The notes under the pieces are model-generated. The model was not told the origin of the DNA and searched no databases. It saw only the letters and a program-made list of their open reading frames with translations. DNA of 64,000 nt, taken from contig NZ_CP022222.1 in the NCBI RefSeq assembly GCF_009930815.1, forward strand, positions 2,026,501-2,090,500, given 5' to 3'. Each line of letters begins with the position of its first letter. Position 1 is the stretch's first letter. The stretch is from Bradyrhizobium sp. CCBAU 051011. Its GTDB lineage: Bacteria; Pseudomonadota; Alphaproteobacteria; Rhizobiales; Xanthobacteraceae. Position numbers and translations under genes: made by a program. Of this stretch, positions 51,161-60,720 are shown one piece after another.

Positions 51161-51766
51161 ATGGAAAAGTTCACCACATTGGAAGGCGTAGCTGCCCCCC
51201 TGAAGATCATCAATGTCGACACCGACATGATCATTCCGAAGCAGTACCTGAAGACCATCAAGCGCACCGGCCTTGGCAAGGGCCTTTTCTCGGAACAGCG
51301 CTACAAGGACGACGGCAGCGAGAATCCGGACTTCGTGCTCAACCAGCCGGCCTATCGCAACGCCAAGGTGCTGGTCGCCGGCGACAATTTCGGCTGCGGC
51401 TCGAGCCGCGAGCACGCGCCGTGGGCGCTGCTGGATTTCGGCATCCGCTGCGTGATCTCGACCTCGTTCGGCGACATCTTCTACAACAACTGCTTCAAGA
51501 ACGGCATCCTGCCGATCCGCGTCTCGCAGGAAGACCTCGACAAGCTGTTCGACGACGCCGAGCGCGGCGCCAACGCCACGTTGACCATCGATCTCGCCAA
51601 CCAGGAGATCCGCGGCCCCGACGGCGGCAAGGTGAAGTTCGAGATCGACCCGTTCCGCAAGCACTGCCTGATGAACGGCCTCGATGACATCGGCCTGACC
51701 ATGGAAAAGAAGTCGTCGATCGACGATTACGAGGCGAAGCTGAAGAAAGAGCGCGCCTGGGCCTGA
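51161..51766 (+). CDS. leuD: 3-isopropylmalate dehydratase small subunit
   Basis: Swivelling-domain subunit that pairs with LeuC. The 201 residues contain [35 protein letters not shown] (in pieces), [18 protein letters not shown] (in pieces). The start MEKFTTLEG fits the family. A terminator closes it, and its own promoter must lie in the 138-base gap upstream. Separation from leuC by 3 kb means the two subunits are made from different transcripts. Confidence 0.97.
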   Translation: MEKFTTLEGVAAPLKIINVDTDMIIPKQYLKTIKRTGLGKGLFSEQRYKDDGSENPDFVLNQPAYRNAKVLVAGDNFGCGSSREHAPWALLDFGIRCVISTSFGDIFYNNCFKNGILPIRVSQEDLDKLFDDAERGANATLTIDLANQEIRGPDGGKVKFEIDPFRKHCLMNGLDDIGLTMEKKSSIDDYEAKLKKERAWA

Positions 51767-51777
51767 TTGTGCTAGGA

Positions 51778-51805
51778 GAGCCCCGACCAAATCGGGGCTC
51801 TTTTC
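51778..51805 (+). terminator. intrinsic terminator after leuD
   Basis: Perfect 9-bp stem GAGCCCCGA / TCGGGGCTC with loop CCAAA, followed by TTTTC, 12 bases after the stop. Confidence 0.9.
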
Positions 51806-51826
51806 ATATGTGCGGAGGCGACGCGA

Positions 51827-52615
51827 ATGCGGCCTGACGTCGTCACCTTCTGGCACGGCCGGCTCGACGGGTTGCGGCTGACCTGCCTCCGGTCGCAGGT
51901 CGCCGCCGGCCACAGGGTCACGGTCTACAGTTTCGATCCCTTGCCCGGCCTGCCCGACGGCGTCAGCAATGCTGAAGCAGAAGCGATCCTGCCGCACTCC
52001 TTTTCAGAACGGTTGCGCCCGCCCGAACCGGACGGCAGCTGGCGCGACTGGACCATCCTGCAGTTCAGCGATTTCTTCCGCATGCGGCTGATGGCCGAGC
52101 GCGCCGGGCTGTGGCTCGACGCCGACGTGCTCTTGCTCAAACCGATCGAGATCGATCCGGCCAAGCCTTATTTTGCGTGGGAGCGCCGGCGCCAGCTCGG
52201 CAACTCGGTGTTGTACCTGCCTGCGAATGATCCGATCGTGCGGGCCTTCGAGGACCTGATGGAGCAAGAGGATCTGACGCCGGACTGGCTGGCGCTGCGC
52301 CATCGCCTCACCTTCATGCTGCGCCAGTTGCGCCACCGGTCGAGCCGCCTTTCCGACATTCGCGTCGCCATCTACGGCCCCGCCGCGCTCACCGCGCTCG
52401 CCCGCCGCTCGAACGAATTGCAGCACGCACTGCCGAAACAGTCGTTTTACGCGGTGCACGCCGAGCCGAAGCTGTTCTTCGAGCCGACAGATTTTGCAGG
52501 CCTGCTCGCCGATCCAGAGATCGTCGGATTGCACATTTCGCCCAAAGGGCGCGGTGGGGAGAAGCCGATGCCAGGTAGTCTTTACGCCTGGGCGGCGGAG
52601 AAGTTCGACAAATAG
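51827..52615 (+). CDS. glycosyltransferase with DXD sugar-binding motif
   Basis: A 262-residue protein with the layout of GT32-like/capsular-type glycosyltransferases: VTFWHGRLDGLRLTCLRS near the N-terminus, WTILQFSDFFRMRLM, then the nucleotide-sugar/metal motif LWLDADVLLLKPI (DAD). No signal peptide or membrane segment is visible, so it should be cytoplasmic, modifying a surface glycan or lipid. The acceptor is unknown. It starts about 20 bases after the leuD terminator, so it needs its own promoter or read-through. Confidence 0.82.
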   Translation: MRPDVVTFWHGRLDGLRLTCLRSQVAAGHRVTVYSFDPLPGLPDGVSNAEAEAILPHSFSERLRPPEPDGSWRDWTILQFSDFFRMRLMAERAGLWLDADVLLLKPIEIDPAKPYFAWERRRQLGNSVLYLPANDPIVRAFEDLMEQEDLTPDWLALRHRLTFMLRQLRHRSSRLSDIRVAIYGPAALTALARRSNELQHALPKQSFYAVHAEPKLFFEPTDFAGLLADPEIVGLHISPKGRGGEKPMPGSLYAWAAEKFDK

Positions 52616-52723
52616 GAAAGACGCCCTCCGTCGACTTCCTCTCGCTCTCGAATTTGATCCAGCGCAATGACGTGCGCAGGCTTTGCGCTCACCTTGGGAC
52701 ATCAGACCCCAGGGAGCCGTGCC

Positions 52724-53137
52724 ATGACCGTTCAGGAAAAGCCTTATCCCACCGTCAGCCGCATGGTTGATATTTTCGGCGACTGGCTGAAACACCGGCG
52801 CGAGCTCAGGGAAATGCGCGAGATGGACGCCGCGAATTTCGGCCAGATCGCGAGCGATCTGCGGATGTCTTCCGCCGATCTTGAGGCGCTGGTCCGCCAG
52901 GGTCCGCACGCCGCCGATGAGCTGCCGAAGATGCTGACAGCGCTCGGTATCGACCAGGAGAGTCTATCGCGCACCGAGCCTCTCGTGCTCCGTGACATGG
53001 AACGCGTCTGCTCCATGTGTATCCACAAGCGCCAGTGCGACAAAGATCTCGCCGCCGGCATGGCGGCTGCGCATTATGAGCAGTATTGCGGTAATGCCGA
53101 TACGATCGACGGCCTCGGCCCGCGGGTCATTTCGTAA
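52724..53137 (+). CDS. DUF6455 family protein
   Basis: A 137-residue protein matching the DUF6455 pattern: REMDAANFGQIASDLRMSSADLEALV (in pieces), LPKMLTALGID, LRDMERVCSMCIHKRQCDKDLA (in pieces) and YEQYCGNADTI. The conserved cysteines (Cys-x2-Cys, Cys, Cys) could bind a metal or cluster, but no function is established. GGGAG precedes the ATG. The longer frame from 52667 is rejected because it lacks a ribosome site. Confidence 0.82.
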   Translation: MTVQEKPYPTVSRMVDIFGDWLKHRRELREMREMDAANFGQIASDLRMSSADLEALVRQGPHAADELPKMLTALGIDQESLSRTEPLVLRDMERVCSMCIHKRQCDKDLAAGMAAAHYEQYCGNADTIDGLGPRVIS

Positions 53138-53200
53138 CGCGCGTGCTCTCTACCTCCTCCCCTTGTGGGAGAAGGCAAGAACGCTGCCGAGCAAAAGATT

Positions 53201-54079
53201 TCAATGCCCCATCGCAGCGATTGCATCCGCAATCGCGATCGTCCGCCGCGCCATGTCGGCGTGCAGCCGTTCCACCATCCGCCCGTCGAGCTGGATCGCC
53301 CCGCGCGAGGCGTTTTCCGGCTGTTCGAACGCCGCGATGACCTTGCGCGCCTGCTCGACCTCCTCGGCCGGCGGCGTGAAGATGGCGTTGCAGGCCTCGA
53401 TATGGCTCGGATGGATCAGCGTCTTGCCGTCGAAACCGAGGTCGCGGCCCTGCGCGCATTCGGTGGCGAAGCCGTCGATATTGCTGATGTCGCTGTAGGG
53501 ACCGTCGAGAATTTCGAGCCCGTGCGCGCGCGTCGCCAGGATGCAATGCGTGATCATCGGGATCATCGCCGCACGGCCCGGCTGCATGCGGATCCGCGTC
53601 TCCCGCGAGATATCATTGGGCCCGAACACGAAGCCGGCGAGCCTTGTTTCGGAATCCTTCGATGCCGCTGCCAGCTTGTCCGCATCGAGCACCGCGCGCG
53701 CGGTTTCGATCATCGCCCAGACCCGGATCGACATATCGGCGTTGATATCGCTCAGGCGATTCGCAATGGCGTTGAGATCGGCAACGGTGGAAATCTTGGG
53801 AACCAGAATGCCGTCGGGCCGGGCCTTGCCGGCCATGGTGACGTCCTCGACCCACCAGGGCGTATCGAGGCTGTTGACACGGATCAACACCTCGCGCTTG
53901 CCGAAGCCGCCGGCCGCGATCGCCTTGGCGATCTGGTCGCGGGCCATCGCCTTGGCGTCCGGCGCCACCGAATCCTCAAGGTCCAGAATGATGCCGTCGG
54001 CGGACAGATTGCGCGCCTTTTCCAGCGCCCGCGCGTTCGATCCCGGCATGAACAACAGGCTGCGGCGCGGACGGGTCAT
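53201..54079 (-). CDS. CoA-ester lyase (HpcH/HpaI, CitE-like)
   Basis: A 292-residue TIM-barrel enzyme of the citrate lyase beta / malyl-CoA lyase group. RSLLFMPGSNARALEKA starts the barrel; the Mg2+/CoA residues lie in ILDLEDSVAPDAK, EVLIRVNSLDTPWWVED (in pieces), MIETARAV, FGPNDIS and GKTLIHPSHI. It probably cleaves or forms a 3-hydroxyacyl-CoA such as malyl- or beta-methylmalyl-CoA. No citrate lyase alpha or gamma gene is near, so citrate lyase itself is unlikely. Confidence 0.88.
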   Translation of the reverse strand: MTRPRRSLLFMPGSNARALEKARNLSADGIILDLEDSVAPDAKAMARDQIAKAIAAGGFGKREVLIRVNSLDTPWWVEDVTMAGKARPDGILVPKISTVADLNAIANRLSDINADMSIRVWAMIETARAVLDADKLAAASKDSETRLAGFVFGPNDISRETRIRMQPGRAAMIPMITHCILATRAHGLEILDGPYSDISNIDGFATECAQGRDLGFDGKTLIHPSHIEACNAIFTPPAEEVEQARKVIAAFEQPENASRGAIQLDGRMVERLHADMARRTIAIADAIAAMGH

Positions 54080-54199
54080 GGACTGGTTTCCTCTGGGGCG
54101 TTTTGAGCCCCACGCCCTAACATTTCAAACCACGGTCCGAAAGCCTTGTTCCGGTCATCGGCTTGTGGTTAGGCAGGACCCAGAACAGGCACAGGCAAC

Positions 54200-54847
54200 A
54201 TGACAACGTCATTCCCGCAACATCTGCTCGACGGCTACCGGGCCTTTACCTCGCAGCGGCTGCCCACCGAACAGACGCGCTACCGGGAACTTTCCGAGCG
54301 CGGCCAGTCGCCCGCCGTGATGGTGATCGGCTGCTGCGATTCCCGCGTCTCGCCGGAAGTGATTTTCGATGCCGGCCCTGGCGAGCTGTTCGTGGTGCGC
54401 AACGTCGCCAATCTGGTGCCGGTCTATCAGCCGGACGGCGGCGCCCACGGCGTTTCGGCGGCGCTGGAATATGCCGTCAACGTGCTCCGCATCAGGCACA
54501 TCGTGGTGCTCGGCCACGCCCAGTGCGGCGGCATCCGCGCCTTCATCGACAAGATCGACCCGCTGTCGCCGGGCGATTTCATCGGCCGCTGGATGGCGAT
54601 GTTCATCAAGCCGGGCGAAATCGTCGAGCAGCGCGAGCGCGAAACGATGCAGGACTTCACCGTCAGGATCGAAAAGGCCGCGATCTTCCGCTCAATCGAA
54701 AACCTGATGACGTTCCCGTTCGTGCGCACCCGCGTCGAGCGTGGCGAGATGGAATTGCACGGCGCCTATTTCGGCGTCGCCGAGGGCTCTCTGTTCGTGC
54801 TCGATCAGGAAGCGAAGGAATTCCGCAGCGTGCGGGAAGCGGCGTAG
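54200..54847 (+). CDS. beta-class carbonic anhydrase
   Basis: Zinc enzyme that interconverts CO2 and bicarbonate, 215 residues. The zinc ligands are in GCCDSRVSPE and VLGHAQCGGI; VRNVANLVPVY and GVSAALEYAVNVL are family segments. It starts about 120 bases from the divergent CoA-lyase gene and is followed directly by a repeat. Confidence 0.95.
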   Translation: MTTSFPQHLLDGYRAFTSQRLPTEQTRYRELSERGQSPAVMVIGCCDSRVSPEVIFDAGPGELFVVRNVANLVPVYQPDGGAHGVSAALEYAVNVLRIRHIVVLGHAQCGGIRAFIDKIDPLSPGDFIGRWMAMFIKPGEIVEQRERETMQDFTVRIEKAAIFRSIENLMTFPFVRTRVERGEMELHGAYFGVAEGSLFVLDQEAKEFRSVREAA

Positions 54848-54852
54848 GTGCC

Positions 54853-54944
54853 GTAGGGTGGGCAAAGGCGCAACGCGCCGTGCCCACCATCTATCGTCGA
54901 CCGCAATGCTGAATGGTGGGCACGCTTCGCTTTGCCCACCCTAC
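54853..54944. repeat. palindromic repeat of the GTAGGGTGGGCAAAG type
   Basis: Arms GTAGGGTGGGCAAAG / CTTTGCCCACCCTAC enclose inner arms GTGCCCACCAT / ATGGTGGGCAC. It sits between the converging carbonic anhydrase and asd genes. A second copy is at 61911-61998. Confidence 0.9.
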
Positions 54945-54953
54945 GAATTCCGC

Positions 54954-55988
54954 TTACGCCGCCTTCTTCTTCGCGCTGATCAGCTTGCGGTTGATCAGGC
55001 ATTCGGCGATCTGCACCGCATTCAGCGCAGCGCCCTTGCGCAGATTGTCGGAGACGCACCACAGCGCGAGGCCGTTCTCCACCGTCGCGTCCTCGCGGAT
55101 GCGGCTGATATAGGTTGCGTCCTCGCCGGCCGACTCATAGGGCGTGACGTAGCCGCCGGGCTCCTGCTTGTCGATGACGAGGCAGCCCGGCGCATTGCGC
55201 AGGATGTTGCGCGCTTCATCGGCGGTGATCGGATTCTCGAACTCGATGTTGACGGCCTCGGAATGGCCGACGAACACCGGCACGCGCACGCAGGTGGCGG
55301 TGAGCTTGATCTTGGGATCAAGAATCTTCTTGGTCTCCGCCATCATCTTCCACTCTTCCTTGGTGTAGCCGTCCTCCATGAAGACATCGATGTGGGGGAT
55401 GACGTTGAAGGCGATGCGTTTGGGGAATTTCTTGTTGACCAGCTCGTCATTGGTGTAGACGGCCTTGGTCTGCGAGAACAGTTCGTCCATCGCATCCTTG
55501 CCGGCGCCGGAGACCGACTGATAGGTCGCGACCACGACGCGCTTGATGACGGCCTTGTCGTGCAGCGGCTTCAGCGCCACCACCAGCTGCGCGGTCGAGC
55601 AGTTCGGATTGGCGATGATGTTCTTCTTGGCAAAACCCTTGGCCGCGTCCGCGTTCACTTCGGGCACGATCAGCGGCACGTCCGGGTCCATCCGCCAAGC
55701 CGACGAATTGTCGATCACGACAGCGCCGGCGGCGGCGATCTTGGGCGACCATTCCTTCGACACCGAGCCGCCGGCCGACATCAGGCAGATATCGACGTCG
55801 GAGAAGTCGTAGTGCTCGAGCGCTTTGACTTTCAGGGTCCGGTCGCCATAGGAAACCTCGACGCCGACGCTGCGGCGCGAGGCCAGCACCACGACCTCAT
55901 CGGCGGGGAATTTGCGCTCGTCGAGTATGTTGAGCATTTCGCGCCCGACATTGCCGGTCGCACCGACGACAGCGACTTTGTAACCCAT
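54954..55988 (-). CDS. asd: aspartate-semialdehyde dehydrogenase
   Basis: NADP-dependent reduction of aspartyl phosphate, feeding lysine/diaminopimelate, threonine and methionine synthesis. The 344 residues have VVGATGNVGREML (NADP site), the active cysteine in ANPNCSTAQL, SVSGAGKDAMDEL, the catalytic His region NVIPHIDVF and RVPVFVGHSEAV. The product is the substrate of the path that includes DapF at 38395. It has 106 bases of repeat downstream. Confidence 0.97.
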   Translation of the reverse strand: MGYKVAVVGATGNVGREMLNILDERKFPADEVVVLASRRSVGVEVSYGDRTLKVKALEHYDFSDVDICLMSAGGSVSKEWSPKIAAAGAVVIDNSSAWRMDPDVPLIVPEVNADAAKGFAKKNIIANPNCSTAQLVVALKPLHDKAVIKRVVVATYQSVSGAGKDAMDELFSQTKAVYTNDELVNKKFPKRIAFNVIPHIDVFMEDGYTKEEWKMMAETKKILDPKIKLTATCVRVPVFVGHSEAVNIEFENPITADEARNILRNAPGCLVIDKQEPGGYVTPYESAGEDATYISRIREDATVENGLALWCVSDNLRKGAALNAVQIAECLINRKLISAKKKAA

Positions 55989-56105
55989 CGTTCACTCTCC
56001 GAGGAAAAATGCCGCCCCGCCGCCTCAGGCGGAAAGGGAGAAGGCAGCGCTTCTATGCGAGAAACGCCCTTATGACAACGTGTGACGGTTGCGTTTGGGC
56101 GTTTG

Positions 56106-56909
56106 ATGCATTCGTTTCCGGCCAGAACGGCCAATTTCCAATATAGGGCGAGAATTCACCCGGCGCTGGCAAGCTTTGTGGACGAAGTCTGCGGCACGCT
56201 GGCACGGCTCTGCGCCTATCTGATGACGCTGGCGCTGATGGCCATTGGCGGTATCGCGCTATGGCAGCATCTCCCGGAAGTCACGGCGACGGAGGCCTCG
56301 CCCAAGACCTGGAGCCAGGCCGGACGCACGGCGCCGGCCTTTGCCGTCAGCCAGTTCGTTTTTCCAGGCAAGACAGAGACTTACGAAATTTTCAGACACC
56401 CCGAGGGCGGCCGGAAGGACGTGTTCCACTGGAGCGGCGCCGGCGGCACGCCGGTCGCTGAACTCGAAATCTACCGCGCGGGTGAAGAAATCGACCAGGT
56501 CGGCTCGGCGGCCGGCTACCTCGCCGCACGAATGGATCCGGCGGGCGCGCGCGAGCTGGAGGCTGCCGGAATCATCGACAGCAAGTTCGGTGCCGTGACC
56601 CTGTTTCGCCGGCTCGGCGGCACCGAGGCCGCCCGCGCCTGCCTGCGATTTTTCAAACATGTCGATGAACCGAAATTCCGCCTCTCGGGCTGGTCATGCC
56701 TGGGCGAGGATGTCCCCGCCCGCCGCGCCGCGATCAGCTGCATGCTGAACCGGCTGGTGCTGCTGACGGCCGGCAGCGACGCCAAGCTGGCGGAATTGTT
56801 TGCCCGCGCCGAGGTCAGGCGCAGCGACTGCGGGACATCGGGCGCACCGGTCTTGTCTGCGGACTGGGTGATGGGCGCGGATAATCCGCGGCTGCGCGGC
56901 GCCCTGTAG
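56106..56909 (+). CDS. conserved hypothetical membrane-anchored protein
   Basis: A 267-residue protein. An N-terminal region of about 30 residues precedes one transmembrane helix (about residues 37-60, CAYLMTLALMAIGGIALW); the remainder (ending RLRGAL) is predicted periplasmic and contains about five Cys (ACLRFF, GWSCLG, ISCMLN, SDCGTS) that could form disulfides. I do not recognise a family. GTG at 56082 is an alternative start. It is divergent from asd and stands alone. Confidence 0.72.
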   Translation: MHSFPARTANFQYRARIHPALASFVDEVCGTLARLCAYLMTLALMAIGGIALWQHLPEVTATEASPKTWSQAGRTAPAFAVSQFVFPGKTETYEIFRHPEGGRKDVFHWSGAGGTPVAELEIYRAGEEIDQVGSAAGYLAARMDPAGARELEAAGIIDSKFGAVTLFRRLGGTEAARACLRFFKHVDEPKFRLSGWSCLGEDVPARRAAISCMLNRLVLLTAGSDAKLAELFARAEVRRSDCGTSGAPVLSADWVMGADNPRLRGAL

Positions 56910-57131
56910 CCCGGCGTCGGCGGGGCTAAGCCTTCGACCGCCCCTGACAATTGTGGCAACAAGCGGCCAAGACACTGGTTTTCATGAAACTTTTTCGCTT
57001 CGCGAGGTATTATTCCGTCGCGGTGTGGCGCAATTGACCTAGCGACGATAGTCCCGCCGTGGCTACAATGTGCACAACCACAGATTTGGCGATCCGCCAG
57101 CCCGTCACGGGCGGACAATGACGAGGATGCA

Positions 57132-57515
57132 ATGACCCGAAAATTCCCTGCTGCGAGCAAGCTCGCGATGATGCTTGCTGCCGCCGCCCTCGTCGCGGTC
57201 AGCGCGACCTCCGCCAGCGCCCAGTCCAGGCAGCAATATGACCGGGACGGCCGCCCCTATTACGGCGCGAACGGTCCCAATCGCTCGTACCAGCAGGGCC
57301 GCACCCGCGTTTACGTCACCACCCGCTCCTGGCTCGATGCCGGCACCGAAGTGTTGCCGGGCGACCGGAAGTTCATGGACTACGCCTTCCCGTCGCCGTT
57401 CGGGTACCCAACGTTCGCGCGCGAAAACCTCAACCGCCCGATCGACCGCCAGCCGCTTAACCCGCCGTCGGACATGGGTGGCTACCCGCTGGCCATCCCG
57501 CTCCCGCCGTATTGA
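57132..57515 (+). CDS. small exported protein of unknown function
   Basis: A 127-residue protein with a signal peptide (about residues 1-30, ending ASA-Q). The mature part is Tyr/Arg/Pro-rich: RQQYDRDGRPYYGANGPNR, VYVTTRSWLDAGTEVLPGD, FPSPFGYP and a Pro-rich C-terminus ending LPLPPY-like residues (IPLPPY). I know no function for it. A strong terminator follows, supporting a single-gene transcript. The 222-base gap before it contains no gene that I can support. Confidence 0.8.
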   Translation: MTRKFPAASKLAMMLAAAALVAVSATSASAQSRQQYDRDGRPYYGANGPNRSYQQGRTRVYVTTRSWLDAGTEVLPGDRKFMDYAFPSPFGYPTFARENLNRPIDRQPLNPPSDMGGYPLAIPLPPY

Positions 57516-57537
57516 GCGACAGCCATATGACGAAAAA

Positions 57538-57563
57538 TGCCCGGTTGAGACCGGGCATTTTTT
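57538..57563 (+). terminator. intrinsic terminator
   Basis: Perfect 8-bp stem TGCCCGGT / ACCGGGCA with loop TGAG, followed by six T, 23 bases after the stop of the preceding gene. Confidence 0.92.
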
Positions 57564-57602
57564 ACGTCGATCATTGGACCCCACGCCCTTCCGGTTTTCG
57601 AT

Positions 57603-58247
57603 CTATCGACCCGCAGAGAGTGCCGGATCGTAGCGCTTGCAAAACTGCTCGATCGCTTCGGAGCGGAAATCGCTCAGGCGCTCGAAGATGACCTCATCCG
57701 GCCAATCCCACCAGGCGATGCGGCGCAGGCTTTCGGCGACAGAATCAGGAAAGCGCTTGCGGATCGGGCGCGCAGGAACCCCGCCGACGATGGTATAGGG
57801 CGGCACATCACGGCTGACGACCGCGCCCGCGGCAATGACTGCGCCATCGCCAACGGTCACGCCCGGCAGGATGATGGCGGCATGCCCGATCCAGCAATCA
57901 TTGCCGACGATCACCCGGTCGCTTCGACGCTCCGCAAAGAAATCGCGATCCCGCGTTGCCGTCGCCTCATAATATTCCGGGCAGTAGGTGAAGCGATGCT
58001 GGGACGGGCGACCAATCGGGTGGTTCGGCGCGCCGATCCGGACCGAGTTGGCGATTGCCGTGAACTTCCCGATCACGGCGTCGGCGACCTCGCAATTCTC
58101 CCCGATATAGGAGTAGTCGCCGAGCGAGGCATATTCGATGCGCGTATTGCGCAGGACTTCGCAACGCCGGCCGATCTTCGCCTCGCGCAGGCGCACCGTT
58201 TCATGGATGATTGTTTCCGCGATCTTGGGTCGATGCGACGCGTCCAT
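57603..58247 (-). CDS. hexapeptide-repeat acyltransferase (phosphonate-type subfamily)
   Basis: A 214-residue left-handed beta-helix acyltransferase. Hexapeptide repeats run from about residue 20 to 170 ([32 protein letters not shown] in pieces, [29 protein letters not shown]) with [19 protein letters not shown] and the tail [13 protein letters not shown]. The whole pattern resembles the transferase subfamily often found in phosphonate (phn) gene clusters; no phn genes lie here, so the acceptor is open. The start at MDASHRPKI avoids the upstream repeat. Confidence 0.82.
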   Translation of the reverse strand: MDASHRPKIAETIIHETVRLREAKIGRRCEVLRNTRIEYASLGDYSYIGENCEVADAVIGKFTAIANSVRIGAPNHPIGRPSQHRFTYCPEYYEATATRDRDFFAERRSDRVIVGNDCWIGHAAIILPGVTVGDGAVIAAGAVVSRDVPPYTIVGGVPARPIRKRFPDSVAESLRRIAWWDWPDEVIFERLSDFRSEAIEQFCKRYDPALSAGR

Positions 58248-58273
58248 GAACCGGCTCCGATGAAGTGCAGCGC

Positions 58274-58393
58274 GTAGCCCGGATGGAGCCAAGCGCAATC
58301 CGGGAATCCTGCGCTTGCGAGATAGGCCCCGGATTTCGCGGAGCCTGTCATCGGGCGCGCATTCGCGCGACCCGTTGGCTCCATCCGGGCTAC
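58274..58393. repeat. palindromic repeat, GTAGCCCGGATGGAG family, with nested module
   Basis: Ends GTAGCCCGGATGGAGC and GGCTCCATCCGGGCTAC. The right arm holds the module at 58341-58381. It fills the gap between leuB and the hexapeptide transferase, both leftward. Confidence 0.9.
58341..58381 (+). repeat. nested GAGCC...GGCTC module, copy E
   Basis: 41-bp unit with core GGGCGCGCATTCGCGCG, identical in sequence to the unit at 40956-40996 but embedded in a different repeat family. Confidence 0.9.
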
Positions 58394-58406
58394 GACCTTA
58401 CATCAC

Positions 58407-59519
58407 TCACGCGTGCAGCTTCTGCAACTCCTTCAAAATAGCCTCGCCCATCTGCGTGGTTGAGGCAGCCGTCGTGCCCTCGGACTTGATATCAGCGGTA
58501 CGAAGACCGCTGGCGAGCACGGCGGCGATCGCCGCGTCGACCTTGTCGGCCAGCGCGCCCATATCGAAGGAATAGCGCAGCGCCATTCCGAACGAGGAGA
58601 TCATCGCGATCGGGTTGGCGAGGCTTTGGCCTGCGATATCGGGGGCGGAGCCGTGCACCGGCTCGAACAGCGAGCGGCGCTTCTTGGTCTTGGCGTCAAT
58701 CTCGCCGAGCGAGGCCGAGGGCAGCATGCCGAGCGATCCCGTGAGCATCGCCGCGATATCGGACAACATGTCGCCGAACAGATTGTCGGTTACGATGACG
58801 TCGAACTGCTTTGGCGCCTTCACCAGCATCATGCCGCCGGAATCGGCGAGCTGATGCTCCAGCGTCACGTCTTTGTATTCGCGCGCATGCACGGCCGTCA
58901 TGACCTCGTTCCAGAGCACGCCCGACTTCATGACGTTGCGCTTCTCCATCGACGTCACCTTGTTGCGGCGCTTGCGCGCCAGATCGAAGGCGACGCGGCC
59001 GATGCGCTCGATCTCATAGGTGTCGTAAACCTGGGTATCGATGGCGCGCTTCTGGCCATTGCCGAGATCGGTGATGGTTTTCGGCTCGCCGAAATAGACA
59101 CCGCCGGTCAATTCGCGCACGATCATGATGTCGAGGCCCTCGACCGCCTCGCGCTTCAGGCTGGAAGCCTCGGCCAGCGCCGGGTAGCACACCGCAGGCC
59201 GCAGATTGGCGAACAGGCCGAGATCCTTGCGCAGCCGCAGCAGACCAGCCTCGGGCCGCACCTCGTAGGGCACGCTATCCCACTTCGGACCGCCGACCGC
59301 GCCGAAGATGATGGCGTCCGCGGCCTTGGCCTTGTCCATGTCGCCTTCGGAGATCGATACCTTGTGCGCGTCATAGGCGGAGCCGCCAACGAGCCCCTGT
59401 TCGGTCTCGAATTTCGCGATGCCTTGCGCGTTGATCCAGTCGATCAGGCGCTGCACCTCCCCCATCACTTCGGGGCCGATACCGTCGCCAGGGAGAAGCA
59501 GCAGTTTATGGGTCGCCAT
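58407..59519 (-). CDS. leuB: 3-isopropylmalate dehydrogenase
   Basis: NAD-dependent oxidative decarboxylation of 3-isopropylmalate, the step after LeuCD. The 370 residues have [54 protein letters not shown] (in pieces) and [11 protein letters not shown]. It is on the opposite strand from leuC and leuD and more than 6 kb away, so the three genes must be controlled separately. Confidence 0.97.
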   Translation of the reverse strand: MATHKLLLLPGDGIGPEVMGEVQRLIDWINAQGIAKFETEQGLVGGSAYDAHKVSISEGDMDKAKAADAIIFGAVGGPKWDSVPYEVRPEAGLLRLRKDLGLFANLRPAVCYPALAEASSLKREAVEGLDIMIVRELTGGVYFGEPKTITDLGNGQKRAIDTQVYDTYEIERIGRVAFDLARKRRNKVTSMEKRNVMKSGVLWNEVMTAVHAREYKDVTLEHQLADSGGMMLVKAPKQFDVIVTDNLFGDMLSDIAAMLTGSLGMLPSASLGEIDAKTKKRRSLFEPVHGSAPDIAGQSLANPIAMISSFGMALRYSFDMGALADKVDAAIAAVLASGLRTADIKSEGTTAASTTQMGEAILKELQKLHA

Positions 59520-59548
59520 GGTCGTTTACCTCGATATTGCTGTTTGTC

Positions 59549-59636
59549 GTCATTGCCGGGCTTGACCCGGCAATCCATCCCGCTTCGCAAAATCTTCTGA
59601 AGATGGATGGATGCCCGGGTCGAGCCCGGGCATGAC
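59549..59636. repeat. inverted repeat of the GTCATTGCCGGGCTTGACCCGG type
   Basis: Left arm GTCATTGCCGGGCTTGACCC and right arm GGGTCGAGCCCGGGCATGAC, each palindromic, around the inner arms GGCAATCCATCC / GGATGGATGCCC. It lies in the divergent gap upstream of leuB. The 30-bp palindrome at 25541 resembles one arm. Confidence 0.85.
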
Positions 59637-59763
59637 AAGCGAAGGAAATCCGGGCGGAGTGCTAAAACGCCGGAAGCGGATTGGCAAGGCATCGGAGACA
59701 GGTCAAAAAGGCAGGGAACGAGCAGCCCGCAAGCCCCCTCAAGAAGGCACCAAGACGGACCTC

Positions 59764-60627
59764 ATGACCGCAGCCATTATCTACGCCTTTGCCTCGGCGT
59801 TCTTCCTGGGCGCCGGGGTCGTCCTGGCGCAACTCGGCCTGCGGACCGTCGATCCGCTATCGGGAGCCGCGATCAGCGTTCCCTCCTTCACGCTCCTGTT
59901 CCTTCTGCTGTCGCCGCTGATCCTCCAGGGCGAGCCCGTGGTCTGGGCCGGCCTGCCGATCTTCATCGCCATCGGCCTGTTTTTTCCGGCCTCGCTGACG
60001 CTTTTGACTTTTGCCTCGAACCGGGCGCTCGGACCCGTCATTACCTCGACACTCGGCAACCTCGCGCCGCTGTTTGCGGTGGCGACGGCGGTGATTCTGC
60101 TGCACGAGCCGCTGCAGCCACCGCAACTGCTCGGTCTCCTCGTTGCCGTCGCCGGTGCCGCGATCATCACGGTAACCCGCCCTCGCGACCTCGGCCATTG
60201 GCGGAGCTGGGCACTGTTATTGCCACTGTGCAGCGCGCTGATCCGCGGCATCGTGCCGCCGGTGGTCAAGCTCGGGCTTGCGGTCTGGCCAAGCCCGCTC
60301 TGGGCCTGCCTGGTCGGCTACGTCATGTCGTCGCTGGTGGTGCTGTCCGTTCAGCGCGCCCGCACCGGCAGCTTTTTGGTGCAGGCCCCCCGCGCCGGGC
60401 TTTTCTGGTTCGCCATGACCGGGATCAGCAATGGACTGAGCGCGCTCACGCTGTTCGCAGCGGTCCGCAACGGCCCGATCACGCTGGTGGCGCCGCTGGC
60501 TGCGATCTATCCGCTGGTCACGGTGGGCTTAAGCGCCGTCGTGCTGAAGCACATCGAAATCACCGCGCGCATCGTGGCGGGCACCGCGCTGACCGTGCTC
60601 GGCGTCGTGCTGGTCTTGATCGGCTGA
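59764..60627 (+). CDS. EamA (DMT) family transporter
   Basis: A 287-residue inner-membrane protein with ten hydrophobic segments in two EamA halves. The first half ends near the second conserved TSTLGNLAPLFAVATAVILLHEPL (in pieces), and the second near LVAPLAAIYPLVTVG and VAGTALTVLGVVLV. Family members export metabolites, drugs or amino acids; the substrate cannot be read from sequence. The start at MTAAIIYAF begins the first helix; the open frame upstream has basic residues that do not look like a transporter. Confidence 0.88.
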   Translation: MTAAIIYAFASAFFLGAGVVLAQLGLRTVDPLSGAAISVPSFTLLFLLLSPLILQGEPVVWAGLPIFIAIGLFFPASLTLLTFASNRALGPVITSTLGNLAPLFAVATAVILLHEPLQPPQLLGLLVAVAGAAIITVTRPRDLGHWRSWALLLPLCSALIRGIVPPVVKLGLAVWPSPLWACLVGYVMSSLVVLSVQRARTGSFLVQAPRAGLFWFAMTGISNGLSALTLFAAVRNGPITLVAPLAAIYPLVTVGLSAVVLKHIEITARIVAGTALTVLGVVLVLIG

Positions 60628-60720
60628 TGCCGTTGCAGGATTGGCACGACACCGTTGCGAACGGCGCACCTGTGCAATCCCCGCGCTGCCTGCCAGAATA
60701 ACGGATTGCCGGAGCCTGAC

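Noticed and set aside
53201..54079. Citrate lyase subunit beta (citE) as a firm name.
   Set aside because: No citC, citD, citF or citG genes are present; the family also includes malyl-CoA and other CoA-ester lyases, so only the family is called.
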